Origin: CAYVBJ01 sp964449075
GTDB lineage: Bacteria; Bacteroidota; Rhodothermia; Balneolales; Balneolaceae
Length of the DNA stretch: 64,000 nucleotides
Reading direction: 5' to 3'
NCBI GenBank assembly: GCA_964449075.1
Contig: CAYVBJ010000002.1
Coordinates: forward strand, 101,193-165,192
The notes below the pieces were generated by a model that saw only the letters and a program-made list of their open reading frames with translations, was not told the origin of the DNA and made no database searches. The translations under genes and the position numbers were made by a program. This document shows positions 1-8,186 of this stretch, one piece after another (position 1 is the first letter of the stretch; each line of letters begins with the position of its first letter).

Positions 1-441
1 CCAGGGATCAACCGTGCCGCTTCCCGCCAAAAGAGCCTTAGCCCCAAACCACGATGCTGTGCGAATAATGGTTCCCAGGTTACCGGGATCCTGTATACCA
101 TCTGTTGCAACAATAATTCCGCTTACGTCTGCTAACTGCTCAGGAGCCGGTTCAGCCGGAATTTTGCAAACAGCTGCAACTCCCTGCGGATTTTCGGTAT
201 CTGTAATTGAGTTCATTTCTTCTTCTGAAACCCTATATGCGGAAACCCTGCCGGCAATCCTGCTATCAAATTTATTTAGGTCACTAACAAGCAAAGCTTC
301 GATCCCTATCTTTCCGTTTTGCAGAATTTGTTCAACACAACGTTCACCCTCTGCAAAAAAAAGGTTGTATTCCGATCTATACTTTTTTTGAGAAAGTTTA
401 CGCCAGAGTTTAATCTGTTTTACTGAGGCTTTTTTCATCAT
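1..441 (-). CDS. TrmH/SpoU family RNA 2'-O-methyltransferase, 3' part outside window
   Basis: The reading frame is open from an ATG at 441 to the window edge (147 codons, truncated). The N-terminal half resembles the RNA-binding substrate domain of SpoU methyltransferases (FFAEGERCVEQ). It is followed by the start of the SPOUT catalytic domain with the motif-1-like stretch DGIQDPGNLGTIIRTA, which is diagnostic of the TrmH family. These enzymes transfer a methyl group from S-adenosylmethionine to a ribose 2'-OH of rRNA or tRNA in the cytoplasm. A second in-frame ATG at 474 would add 11 residues; I chose the ATG pair at 441/438 because family members usually start close to the lysine-rich segment. 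The gene is divergent from the aldehyde dehydrogenase gene, with 110 bp between them. Which RNA it modifies cannot be told. Confidence 0.88.
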   Translation of the reverse strand, partial: MMKKASVKQIKLWRKLSQKKYRSEYNLFFAEGERCVEQILQNGKIGIEALLVSDLNKFDSRIAGRVSAYRVSEEEMNSITDTENPQGVAAVCKIPAEPAPEQLADVSGIIVATDGIQDPGNLGTIIRTASWFGAKALLAGSGTVDPW

Positions 442-551
442 ACCGCTTTTCTGTGAAGATATACATTCCGGCATAAAATATTGATTGGGAATCCATTCAT
501 CAGGTTCTATATTTAAATAAAGAGACAACAGGAAATATAGCAGAAACAGTT

Positions 552-2072
552 ATGAAAAATTTTTTAAAGAGACTTGGTATTGAAAAAGTTAACGCAGGCT
601 CTTCTACGGGGCAAAATTTTATATCAGCTTCCGGTTCTGATGTAATTTCCAGTTTCACACCTTCAGATAACAGTGAAATTGCAAAAGTTGCATTAACCAC
701 CCGTAAAGAGTATGATCAGATTGTCGGCGCAGCAGAATTGGCCTTTGAAGCATGGCGCGATACACCTGCTCCGCAGCGGGGAGAGATTGTTCGTCAAATC
801 GGGCTTAAACTGCGCGAATTTAAGGAACCGCTCGGTAAACTTGTTTCTTATGAAATGGGTAAAATTTACCAGGAGGGACTGGGAGAAGTTCAGGAAATGA
901 TTGATATCTGTGATTTTGCTGTGGGCCAGTCTCGCCAGCTCTACGGAAAAACCATGCATTCCGAAAGACCAAAGCACCGGATGTATGAACAGTGGCATCC
1001 GCTTGGGATCGTCGGCATTATATCTGCATTTAATTTTCCGGTTGCTGTTTACAGCTGGAACGCAATGATTGCCGCGGTTTGCGGTGATGTTGTGATCTGG
1101 AAAGGATCAGAAAAAACACCACTCTGTTCTATCGCAGTTCAAAAAATTATCAGTAAAGTTTTAAAGGAGAATGATCTTCCCGAGGGCATATTTAACATGA
1201 TTACAGGAGCGCGGGAAGCCGGAGAGTGGCTCACAACCGACAACCGGGTACCACTGATTTCTGCCACAGGATCTATCCCTATGGGTAAGCAGGTTGCACA
1301 AACCGTCGGCGCCAGGCTGGGCAAAACCATACTTGAACTGGGTGGAAACAACGCGATCATTATCAGTAAAGATGCAGATGTTGAAATGGCAACCCGTGCT
1401 GTTGTATTCGGATCGGTTGGTACCTGCGGCCAGCGATGTACATCCACACGCCGTCTTATTATTCACGATGATGTTTTCGATACGATTAAAAAACGCCTCA
1501 TCAATGCTTATAAAAGTGTAACCATCGGTGATCCCCTTGATGAAGATACACTGGTTGGCCCTATGATTGACAAGGAAGCCTTGAAACAAATGCAAAAGGC
1601 GCTGGAGCAGGTAAAAAAGGAGGGGGGGACGGTTTTATACGGAGGAGATATTTTAAAAGACAAGAAAGGAAATTTTGTCCGCCCCGCTATCTGTGAAGTT
1701 GAAAATCACTATAACATTGTTCAGGAAGAGACATTTGCACCGATCCTCTACCTCATCAGGTACAAGTATCTCGATGAAGCAATGAAATATCACAATGGTG
1801 TAAAGCAGGGACTCAGTTCGGCAATGTTCACGCTTAACATCAGGGAGGCTGAAAAATTTCTGAGCGCCGGCGGCAGTGATTGCGGAATTGCCAATATCAA
1901 TATTGGTACCAGCGGCGCTGAAATCGGAGGCGCTTTCGGAGGTGAAAAGGAGACCGGCGGAGGCCGAGAGTCGGGCTCTGATGCCTGGAAAGGTTATATG
2001 CGTCGACAGACAAACACCATTAACTGGGGAGATACTATGCCTTTGGCGCAGGGGATTGAATTCGACGTCTAA
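552..2072 (+). CDS. ALDH7-type aldehyde dehydrogenase (alpha-aminoadipic semialdehyde / piperideine-6-carboxylate dehydrogenase)
   Basis: A 506-residue NAD(P)+-dependent aldehyde dehydrogenase of the ALDH7/antiquitin group. The catalytic cysteine is Cys296 in GQRCTSTRR. The general-base glutamate lies in ILELGGNNA near residue 262. The Rossmann segment with AFNFPVAVY is typical of ALDH7. Length and the C-terminal GAEIGGAFGGEKETGGGRESGSDAWK block match family members of about 510 residues. Family enzymes oxidise alpha-aminoadipate semialdehyde to alpha-aminoadipate in lysine catabolism; the exact substrate here is inferred from family only. The protein is cytosolic with no signal peptide. The DoxX gene follows 82 bp downstream in the same direction and may be separately transcribed. 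Confidence 0.93.
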   Translation: MKNFLKRLGIEKVNAGSSTGQNFISASGSDVISSFTPSDNSEIAKVALTTRKEYDQIVGAAELAFEAWRDTPAPQRGEIVRQIGLKLREFKEPLGKLVSYEMGKIYQEGLGEVQEMIDICDFAVGQSRQLYGKTMHSERPKHRMYEQWHPLGIVGIISAFNFPVAVYSWNAMIAAVCGDVVIWKGSEKTPLCSIAVQKIISKVLKENDLPEGIFNMITGAREAGEWLTTDNRVPLISATGSIPMGKQVAQTVGARLGKTILELGGNNAIIISKDADVEMATRAVVFGSVGTCGQRCTSTRRLIIHDDVFDTIKKRLINAYKSVTIGDPLDEDTLVGPMIDKEALKQMQKALEQVKKEGGTVLYGGDILKDKKGNFVRPAICEVENHYNIVQEETFAPILYLIRYKYLDEAMKYHNGVKQGLSSAMFTLNIREAEKFLSAGGSDCGIANINIGTSGAEIGGAFGGEKETGGGRESGSDAWKGYMRRQTNTINWGDTMPLAQGIEFDV

Positions 2073-2154
2073 ATTTTTAGAGCCGCGATTTCGTTATTAA
2101 AGAAAAGCCTGTTTTTACTTTCTAATATTTAATCAAAAATACAGGAGAGTTATT

Positions 2155-2610
2155 ATGATTGATTCAAAACATTTTACCCTTATGGGTTGGATGGAGGGTT
2201 ACAGGTACATTTGCATAGAAATTCTCAGGATGTTTCTGGGAGGACTTATTTTTTATAAAGGATATTATTTTGTTGAAAATATATCTGAAATTTATGCAAT
2301 GATTGAACAAACCATGCAGATATCTGCTTACATTGTTGCTCACTACGTTGTAATTGCACATTTGGTTGGAGGAATTTTGCTGGTCACAGGACTTTTGACA
2401 CGTCTTGCTGCTTTTATTCAGATACCTGTTTTGCTTGGTGCTGTTATATTTGTCCATAGAGGTGAATTTCTTATGGGATCAGGCACAGATCTGGAATATG
2501 CATTACTGGTCCTGGTGTTGCTCACAGTTTTCTTCTTCTACGGTGGTGGAAGATTGTCGTTAGATTATTGGCTCCTGCGCAGAAAAGAGAAAGCAGCGGA
2601 GAAAGGCTGA
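2155..2610 (+). CDS. DoxX family membrane protein
   Basis: A 151-residue integral membrane protein with about four hydrophobic segments (near residues 20-40, 55-80, 85-102 and 112-135). The first helix carries LRMFLGGLIFYKGYYF and the second HLVGGILLVTGLLTRLAA, which fit the DoxX/YphA-type quinone-associated membrane family. The start ATG is preceded by the good ribosome-binding site AGGAGAG. Members are linked to thiosulfate:quinone oxidoreductase or detoxification complexes, but no partner is visible here, so the role is open. It ends 7 bp from the convergent WbqC-like gene. Confidence 0.8.
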   Translation: MIDSKHFTLMGWMEGYRYICIEILRMFLGGLIFYKGYYFVENISEIYAMIEQTMQISAYIVAHYVVIAHLVGGILLVTGLLTRLAAFIQIPVLLGAVIFVHRGEFLMGSGTDLEYALLVLVLLTVFFFYGGGRLSLDYWLLRRKEKAAEKG

Positions 2611-2617
2611 TAAAATT

Positions 2618-3286
2618 TCAACTCAGCTGGTCAATAACCCGAAAGCTTTCGGGACCCGTTTGAAAAAGCAGATCGTAAAGAGAGCACCACGGTTCGAACC
2701 CATCAAAATGCTGATGGTAAACAGGATGCCCGAAGTCCGGATCGGATCTCATTTTAGCCTGGCGCATGTAATGCCGGCTGTCGTGTTCCTGGTAAAGCAG
2801 ATCCGCATTCATGTTTTGAGCTAACTTATCGGGATCCGGGTCATAAACGGATATGGTGCTTGCCAGCTGTTCTTTTTCTTTTACGGACAAATCAAGAAAG
2901 ATGAAAAGCCTCTCTCTGAGGTACAAATTAAATGGAAGCAGGTACGTAAATTTCTTTGCCGATTCAAAATCAGCCCTGATTTCCGGTTCATAAAAATCAA
3001 AATAGAGTGAGTTGCGATAGTTAAACGCAAGAGTACGGAGAAGGGGAGTAATCCAGTCAATCGTATGGTCAATCCGTACATCCCGAATCAGTTTCTTGCG
3101 ATCGTCTGTCATAACCGGAATATGAATATAGCCGGTGCCGTCAGGAGTACGGATAAGAGCTCTGTGCGTGCGCCCTTTTCGTGACCACTGTTCATTATCA
3201 GTCAGCAGAATCTTATCAGCCTGAAGCATACAGGCAAGATCATACAGATTGGGGGCAAACAGAGGCTGCATCAGGGCCAGTTTCAT
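2618..3286 (-). CDS. WbqC family protein
   Basis: The N-terminus, with MQPLFAPNLYDLACMLQADK and then the Trp/Arg-rich block QWSRKGRTHRALI, is the hallmark of the WbqC-like family, found in O-antigen and glycan loci and as stand-alone genes in Bacteroidota. I chose the ATG at 3286, giving 222 residues starting MKLALMQP. An upstream in-frame start at 3340 would overlap the antiporter gene and add 18 residues with no family similarity. The gene lies 16 bp downstream of the NhaC-like gene and probably shares its transcript. The biochemical activity of the family is poorly defined; a nucleotide-sugar modification role is only inference. Confidence 0.8.
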   Translation of the reverse strand: MKLALMQPLFAPNLYDLACMLQADKILLTDNEQWSRKGRTHRALIRTPDGTGYIHIPVMTDDRKKLIRDVRIDHTIDWITPLLRTLAFNYRNSLYFDFYEPEIRADFESAKKFTYLLPFNLYLRERLFIFLDLSVKEKEQLASTISVYDPDPDKLAQNMNADLLYQEHDSRHYMRQAKMRSDPDFGHPVYHQHFDGFEPWCSLYDLLFQTGPESFRVIDQLS

Positions 3287-3302
3287 CTGAACATTTAATT
3301 CA

Positions 3303-4985
3303 TTAGGGCATATAGTCATCCGGATTTGGCCGGCGCCCAAATTTAAAAATTACAATTGCCATTATTACAATACCGGATGGATAGATTAATAGCCAGTGAA
3401 TATCAAAAACTACTACAAATATCAGTGCGGCAATTGAGAGCAATCCACCCACAGTGGCGTATGGCAGCTGTGTGCGCACGTGTTCCACATGATCGCACTG
3501 GCTTGCAATAGAGCTTAAAATAGTAGTATCGGATATCGGAGAACAGTGATCGCCCCAGACAGATCCTGCCAGAACAGAACTTACACTTGCATAAATGACA
3601 ATCAGTGTTATTTCAGGATCGAGCCCTGCGTCTCCACCCAGTTTCCAGGCCAGCGGCAAAACCAATGGCATTAATATTCCCATAGTTCCCCAGCTTGATC
3701 CGGTAGCAAAAGCAGTTAATGCAGATATAATCATAACCAATACCGGTATCCAAAGCGGGTTCAGTACTTCTCCAAATACGGATACGAGATAATCAGCTGT
3801 TCCAAGATCAACTGTCTGTGCACTGAGTGCCCAAGCCAAAACCAGAATTAATACACCGTTAAACATCACATGCATTCCCTTGAACATACCATCTAACGTT
3901 TCGTCAATAGTCAGCAGCCGGCGCGAAACAGACATCATAATAGCTACAACAACTGCGAATAAAGAACCCCATAGCAATGCTGAATAAGAATCTGCTGAGG
4001 CAACAATATCTTGTACGGATGATCCTTCACCGGTTATAAATAGTCCGCCAATCACACCAAATATCAGGGTAAGTATAGGAATCGCCGCATTCGACCAGTG
4101 TGAAACTTTATTGGTCGGTTCCCTTTCATCTTTGGCTTCGTGATAGATATTATAATCATCAAAATCCGGGTCATGCCTGGCTTTGTAGAGATTTTTTCTG
4201 GATGTTAACATAGGTCCGAAATCGCGGCCACTCCATGCAATCATCAAAACAAATATAATCGTAAAAAAAGCATAAAAGTTATAAGGGAGTGATTGAATAA
4301 AAACACTGTAGGCAGCTTCATCGAAACCGGTTAGACCCTGTCCGGCAGAATCTATGTAACCAACCATAGCCCCAATCCATGTGCTTATCAGTGCAATGGT
4401 AGCAACAGGAGCAGCCGTGGAATCAACCAGGTAGGCAAGTTTAGCGCGGCTTATCTTCAGTTTGTCGGTTAGCGGGCGCATTGTATTCCCAACGACCATT
4501 GTGTTGGCATAGTCATCAAAAAATATTACAAATCCCATCAACGCTGTTACAAGCTGGCCTTTTACTTTTGTTTTTATATAGTCAGAAATAAACGATATGA
4601 TACCTCTTGTTCCACCATTATCGGTAATAATTCCAATAATCCCTCCAATCAACAGACTGAAAATTATAATACTCATGTGATCCGTATCTGCCGTAGCAGG
4701 AACTATATATTGCGTGAGGCTTGTGAAAAAAGATGTGAATACCGACAGAAGGCTCATTTCACCTACAAGCCAGGTTCCCATCCATATACCGACAAAAAGC
4801 GCCAGTAAAACCTGTCGGAATACAAGTGCCATTATGATTGCTGCCAGCGGAGGGAGCAGACTCAGCCAGGTTCCGAACACACTGGTTACTGTATCACCGG
4901 CAAGTGCAGATCCATATAGCCCCCCAAAGCCTGATATCAAAAAAAGGATTGTAACAGCAATTACAGAGTACCTGATTTTCTTCAT
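3303..4985 (-). CDS. NhaC-like Na+/H+ antiporter
   Basis: A 560-residue polytopic membrane protein with roughly 11-13 hydrophobic helices. Family hallmarks are FFDDYANTMVVGNTMRPLTD (residues about 155-174) and GSVWGDHCSPISDTTILSS near residue 475. Both match the NhaC antiporter family and related YfkN/malate-lactate antiporters. Family members exchange cytoplasmic Na+ for external H+, or dicarboxylate coupled to ions. The N-terminus has a hydrophobic segment before LLPPLAAIIMALV. The C-terminal residues DDYMP end 16 bp before the WbqC-like gene. Ion and substrate specificity cannot be read from the sequence. Confidence 0.88.
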   Translation of the reverse strand: MKKIRYSVIAVTILFLISGFGGLYGSALAGDTVTSVFGTWLSLLPPLAAIIMALVFRQVLLALFVGIWMGTWLVGEMSLLSVFTSFFTSLTQYIVPATADTDHMSIIIFSLLIGGIIGIITDNGGTRGIISFISDYIKTKVKGQLVTALMGFVIFFDDYANTMVVGNTMRPLTDKLKISRAKLAYLVDSTAAPVATIALISTWIGAMVGYIDSAGQGLTGFDEAAYSVFIQSLPYNFYAFFTIIFVLMIAWSGRDFGPMLTSRKNLYKARHDPDFDDYNIYHEAKDEREPTNKVSHWSNAAIPILTLIFGVIGGLFITGEGSSVQDIVASADSYSALLWGSLFAVVVAIMMSVSRRLLTIDETLDGMFKGMHVMFNGVLILVLAWALSAQTVDLGTADYLVSVFGEVLNPLWIPVLVMIISALTAFATGSSWGTMGILMPLVLPLAWKLGGDAGLDPEITLIVIYASVSSVLAGSVWGDHCSPISDTTILSSIASQCDHVEHVRTQLPYATVGGLLSIAALIFVVVFDIHWLLIYPSGIVIMAIVIFKFGRRPNPDDYMP

Positions 4986-5208
4986 CCGTCATCTACACAT
5001 ATTCATTTCAAATTTTAACAGGGGTAAAATAGAAGGTTTTATTTATAATACAAGATATGCGAACTTATCTGTGCAATGAGGTTTATAATAAATTCATAAG
5101 AATGAAATCAGAGTCTTTTGTTCCATTCAATTTTCGATAAATGCGTTGAATAAAGGCAAAATGTTGAGTATTGTTCACACAGACAGCTAACTTTATAAAG
5201 AGGCTTTT

Positions 5209-5871
5209 TTGAATTCAATAAACAGGTACGACCGAAAATTTATCTCAAGAAGAAAAGAGCTTGTTGATAATTTGCGAATCAAAGGCATTGAAGATGAATC
5301 CGTTTTGCAGGCATTTAACCGGGTGCCCCGGCATCAATTTGTAGACACAGCTCTCGAAAACCGCGCATATGAGGATAATGCTCTTCCTATAGGAATGGGG
5401 CAAACCATATCACAGCCATACACAGTAGCAGCCCAGACAGAGTTGCTTGAGGTTGAAAAAGGGCACAAAGTACTTGAAATAGGAACCGGGTCGGGCTATC
5501 AGTCGGCCATATTGTGTGAACTTGGAGCTAAAGTGTACAGTGTTGAGCGTCATAAGGAGCTGTACGAAAGAGCCAAAGAGATATTGACCAAACTTGGCTA
5601 TAAAGCAGAATTAAAACTGGGTGACGGCACAAAGGGATGGAGTGCATATGCGCCCTATGACAGAATAGTAGTTACAGCAGGTGCTCCCGTAGTGCCGGAG
5701 GATTTGATTGAGCAGTTGACCACAGGCGGCAGACTGGTAATCCCTGTCGGCTCCGAGTATACACAGACCATGATGAGGATTACAAAGGAATCGGAAGAAT
5801 CATATAAAGAAGAACATTTCAGAAATTTTAAATTTGTTCCCCTGGTTGGAGAGAAAGGCTGGAATATCTGA
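5209..5871 (+). CDS. pcm: Protein-L-isoaspartate O-methyltransferase
   Basis: A 220-residue Pcm. Motifs are VPRHQFV, the active-site block ALPIGMGQTISQPY, the SAM-binding loop VLEIGTGSGYQSA (residues about 88-100), and the C-terminal YDRIVVTAGAP. It methylates L-isoaspartyl residues of damaged proteins using S-adenosylmethionine, in the cytosol. The gene appears to use a TTG start at 5209: an AAAGAGG ribosome-binding site lies a few bases upstream, and the encoded N-terminus MNSINRYDRKFISRRKELVD matches family lengths. No ATG alternative upstream is in frame. The gene stands alone between the divergent antiporter gene and the fasciclin gene. Confidence 0.95.
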   Translation: MNSINRYDRKFISRRKELVDNLRIKGIEDESVLQAFNRVPRHQFVDTALENRAYEDNALPIGMGQTISQPYTVAAQTELLEVEKGHKVLEIGTGSGYQSAILCELGAKVYSVERHKELYERAKEILTKLGYKAELKLGDGTKGWSAYAPYDRIVVTAGAPVVPEDLIEQLTTGGRLVIPVGSEYTQTMMRITKESEESYKEEHFRNFKFVPLVGEKGWNI

Positions 5872-6103
5872 TCTTTGTTCTCATAAATAGTTTACGAATA
5901 CCTTGCAAAACTAAGATTTAATTTTCTGAAAATCTGAAGGTTCATTTCAAGTCGTTGTCGTATTTATATTTACAACGATCTTCATTTATATTTATACTCT
6001 ACTGATTTTGGGAACATGAACAGCGGCCCACCTGTTTAACTACTGTATTCGATTGATAAAATATCAGTCAGAATCTCTAATCCAAATTTAATATATAGGA
6101 ATT

Positions 6104-6607
6104 ATGAAGATCATAACCAATGTAGCATTAGTAGCTGTAATTGTAGCCGGGCTGGCGTTTATGCCTGTCGAAAACAGTGAAACAAAAGTAAATACGAGTG
6201 ACAAAGATATAGTGGAGCTAGCCTCCGAAACCCCCTCTCTCTCAACACTTGTACAGGCAGTAAAAGCTGCAGGGCTTGTTGAAGTATTAAAGGGTGACGG
6301 ACCGTTTACAGTGTTCGCTCCCACCAATGAAGCATTCAATGCACTGCCCGAAGGAACCCTGGAAGATCTGCTGAAACCTGAAAATAAAGATCAGCTGGTT
6401 AAGGTGCTTACATACCATGTAGTGCCCGGCAAAGTTATGTCAACGGATCTTAGTGATGGAATGTCTGCTGAGACAGTTGAAGGAAGTGAAATTGACATAT
6501 CCGTAGGAGAAGATGGCGTTGATATTAATAATGCCTCAGTTACTGCTGCAGATGTTGAAGCATCAAATGGTGTTGTTCACATTATCGATACCGTGATTCT
6601 ACCGTAA
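6104..6607 (+). CDS. Secreted fasciclin (FAS1) domain protein
   Basis: A 167-residue protein with an N-terminal hydrophobic signal or anchor (residues 4-20) followed by one FAS1 domain. H1 motif FTVFAPTNEAF and H2-like block YHVVPGK are clear, and the C-terminal NGVVHIIDTVILP is typical. FAS1 domains mediate adhesion to surfaces or polysaccharides outside the cytoplasmic membrane. The ATG follows an A/T-rich leader with no strong Shine-Dalgarno sequence. A rho-independent terminator lies 40 bp after the stop, so this is likely a monocistronic gene. Confidence 0.92.
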   Translation: MKIITNVALVAVIVAGLAFMPVENSETKVNTSDKDIVELASETPSLSTLVQAVKAAGLVEVLKGDGPFTVFAPTNEAFNALPEGTLEDLLKPENKDQLVKVLTYHVVPGKVMSTDLSDGMSAETVEGSEIDISVGEDGVDINNASVTAADVEASNGVVHIIDTVILP

Positions 6608-6646
6608 ACATCAGTACGTTTTTGTTTTAGAGTTAAGGTTAAGGAC

Positions 6647-6672
6647 AAACCCGGAGCAATCCGGGTTTTTTT
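6647..6672 (+). terminator. Rho-independent terminator of the fasciclin gene
   Basis: A perfect 9-bp stem (AAACCCGGA / TCCGGGTTT) closes a GCAA tetraloop and runs into a tract of seven T. It is located 40-65 bp after the fasciclin stop codon. Confidence 0.9.
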
Positions 6673-6749
6673 ATTTTATAGTGATGAAATTCTCACTTAT
6701 GAAATTTACCTTCGTTAAAATGATAAAAATCTTTTAATTAACTTCCTAT

Positions 6750-7862
6750 ATGAACAAAAACGAACATAAAATTTTTACCCCTCTGCAAATCGGCCCTGTT
6801 AAGCTGAATAACAGGCTGGTCATGGCTCCTATGACGCGCAATCGTGCAGATAATGTATTTGAAGCACCTACCGACCTGCATGTGGAATACTATAGCCAAC
6901 GAGCCTCAGCAGGACTCATAATTTCAGAGGGTTCCCAGGTTTCTAAACAAGGACGCGGTTACATGTATACCGCCGGTATTTATAACGAAGAACAGGTGGA
7001 AGGCTGGAAAAATGTGACAGACGCCGTTCATGAAAATGGCGGAAAAATACAAATACAGCTCTGGCATACCGGGAGGGTTTCACATCCCTATTTTCAGAAT
7101 GGAGGAAAGCCTGTAGCCCCCTCTGCAATAAAAGCCGATTCAAAAGCATTTACTCCAAATGGATTTGAAGATACGCCCGAACCCCGCGCACTTGCAACTA
7201 ATGAGGTTGAAGATATTATACAGGATTTTGGCCGTGCAGCCGAACGGGCCCGGCGGGCAGGGTTTGACGGTGCCCAGATCCATTCCGCCAATGGTTACCT
7301 TGTGGAGCAGTTTCTTCATGACTCTTCCAATAAAAGAAAAGACAGGTATGGCGGAAGTATAGAAAACAGGTCGCGTTTTCTCTTTGAAGTAATTGATGCC
7401 GTTGCGAAAGAGATGGGAGAAAACCGCACTTCCGTTCGTCTGTCACCAAGTAACTTGTTTAATACAGACAACGACTCACAATCAAGGGATCTTTACGAAT
7501 ATGTAATCCGGAAACTCAATGAATATGATCTTGCATTCCTCGAGCTTGTTGAACCACTTGATGATGTTAGCGATCGTCCGGAGCTTGTGAATCATGTGGC
7601 AGAGCATTTCCGGCCGGTGTACAATGGTATGCTGTCTACAAACGGAAAGTACGACAGAGAGTCCGGCATGAAGGTGATAGAGACAGGTACTGCAGATATG
7701 GTATCCTATGCCAAGCTCTTTTTAGCTAACCCCGATCTGCCGGAACGATTCAAAAAAGATGCCCCCTTGAATGAACAAGATCCCGATACGTTTTACGGTA
7801 CAGGTAAAGAAGGATACATAGATTACCCGTTTCTTGAAGAGATAAAAGAAAATGGGAAATAG
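6750..7862 (+). CDS. Old Yellow Enzyme family alkene reductase
   Basis: A 370-residue FMN-dependent ene-reductase of the NemA/OYE class. The TIM barrel starts with FTPLQIGPVKLNNRLVMAPM. The active-site region includes IQLWHTGRVSHP, then FDGAQIHSANGYLVEQFL with the substrate-binding HxxN pair and the catalytic Tyr context. RKDRYGGSIENRSRF and the C-terminal phosphate-binding stretch complete the fold. Family enzymes reduce activated C=C bonds of enals, enones, nitroesters or xenobiotics with NADPH. The physiological substrate is unknown. It is cytosolic, with its own upstream region after the fasciclin terminator. Confidence 0.94.
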   Translation: MNKNEHKIFTPLQIGPVKLNNRLVMAPMTRNRADNVFEAPTDLHVEYYSQRASAGLIISEGSQVSKQGRGYMYTAGIYNEEQVEGWKNVTDAVHENGGKIQIQLWHTGRVSHPYFQNGGKPVAPSAIKADSKAFTPNGFEDTPEPRALATNEVEDIIQDFGRAAERARRAGFDGAQIHSANGYLVEQFLHDSSNKRKDRYGGSIENRSRFLFEVIDAVAKEMGENRTSVRLSPSNLFNTDNDSQSRDLYEYVIRKLNEYDLAFLELVEPLDDVSDRPELVNHVAEHFRPVYNGMLSTNGKYDRESGMKVIETGTADMVSYAKLFLANPDLPERFKKDAPLNEQDPDTFYGTGKEGYIDYPFLEEIKENGK

Positions 7863-7959
7863 ATATTTTCATGAGTTCGAAACACCTTAACTTGCTATCT
7901 GCCTAAATGTACCAAGTCAATCTGCTTGTAATAACGATCTTCGTTTTACCCACCCCCGG

Positions 7960-7983
7960 CCCCTCCAATGGAGGGGAGTTTTT
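7960..7983 (+). terminator. Probable terminator hairpin within a C-rich intergenic element
   Basis: A 7-bp GC-rich stem CCCCTCC / GGAGGGG with loop AAT is followed by AG and five T. It lies about 100 bp beyond the Old Yellow Enzyme stop codon. The preceding ACCCACCCCCGG resembles short dispersed intergenic elements I know from other Bacteroidota genomes, so it could be a repeat rather than a dedicated terminator. Confidence 0.55.
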
Positions 7984-8116
7984 GGTTAAATTATTTTTAA
8001 ATCAGGTGAAATGAGCGACTCTTGAATTATGGGGTACTTTCACTTTTCACGTTTCAGTTCTGCCGGTTTTGTTCTCTTCTGAGTATCCGGCTTAACTGGC
8101 AACTCATCAATTCAAT

Positions 8117-8154
8117 AAAAAACCCCGACCGCCTGTTAAGCACCGCCGGGGTTT
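8117..8154 (-). terminator. Rho-independent terminator of the metalloprotease gene
   Basis: Read on the minus strand, the sequence starts AAACCCCGGCGGTGC and ends CGGGG followed by six T. It forms a strong hairpin with an internal GCGG/CCGC-rich bulge. It lies about 35-70 bp after the stop codon at 8187. Confidence 0.8.
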
Positions 8155-8186
8155 AATTCATTGTTAGCTGTTTTCAGACCTGATTC

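Larger units (their letters stand above)
7863..8186. other. Intergenic region between convergent genes with two hairpins
   Basis: This 324-bp convergent intergenic stretch carries a C-rich hairpin near the Old Yellow Enzyme end and a rho-independent terminator for the metalloprotease gene, annotated separately. No further coding signal is seen. Confidence 0.7.

Noticed and set aside
14..391. Plus-strand open frame at the left edge
   Set aside because: It lies opposite the SpoU methyltransferase gene, whose motifs are clear; the plus frame has no family likeness.
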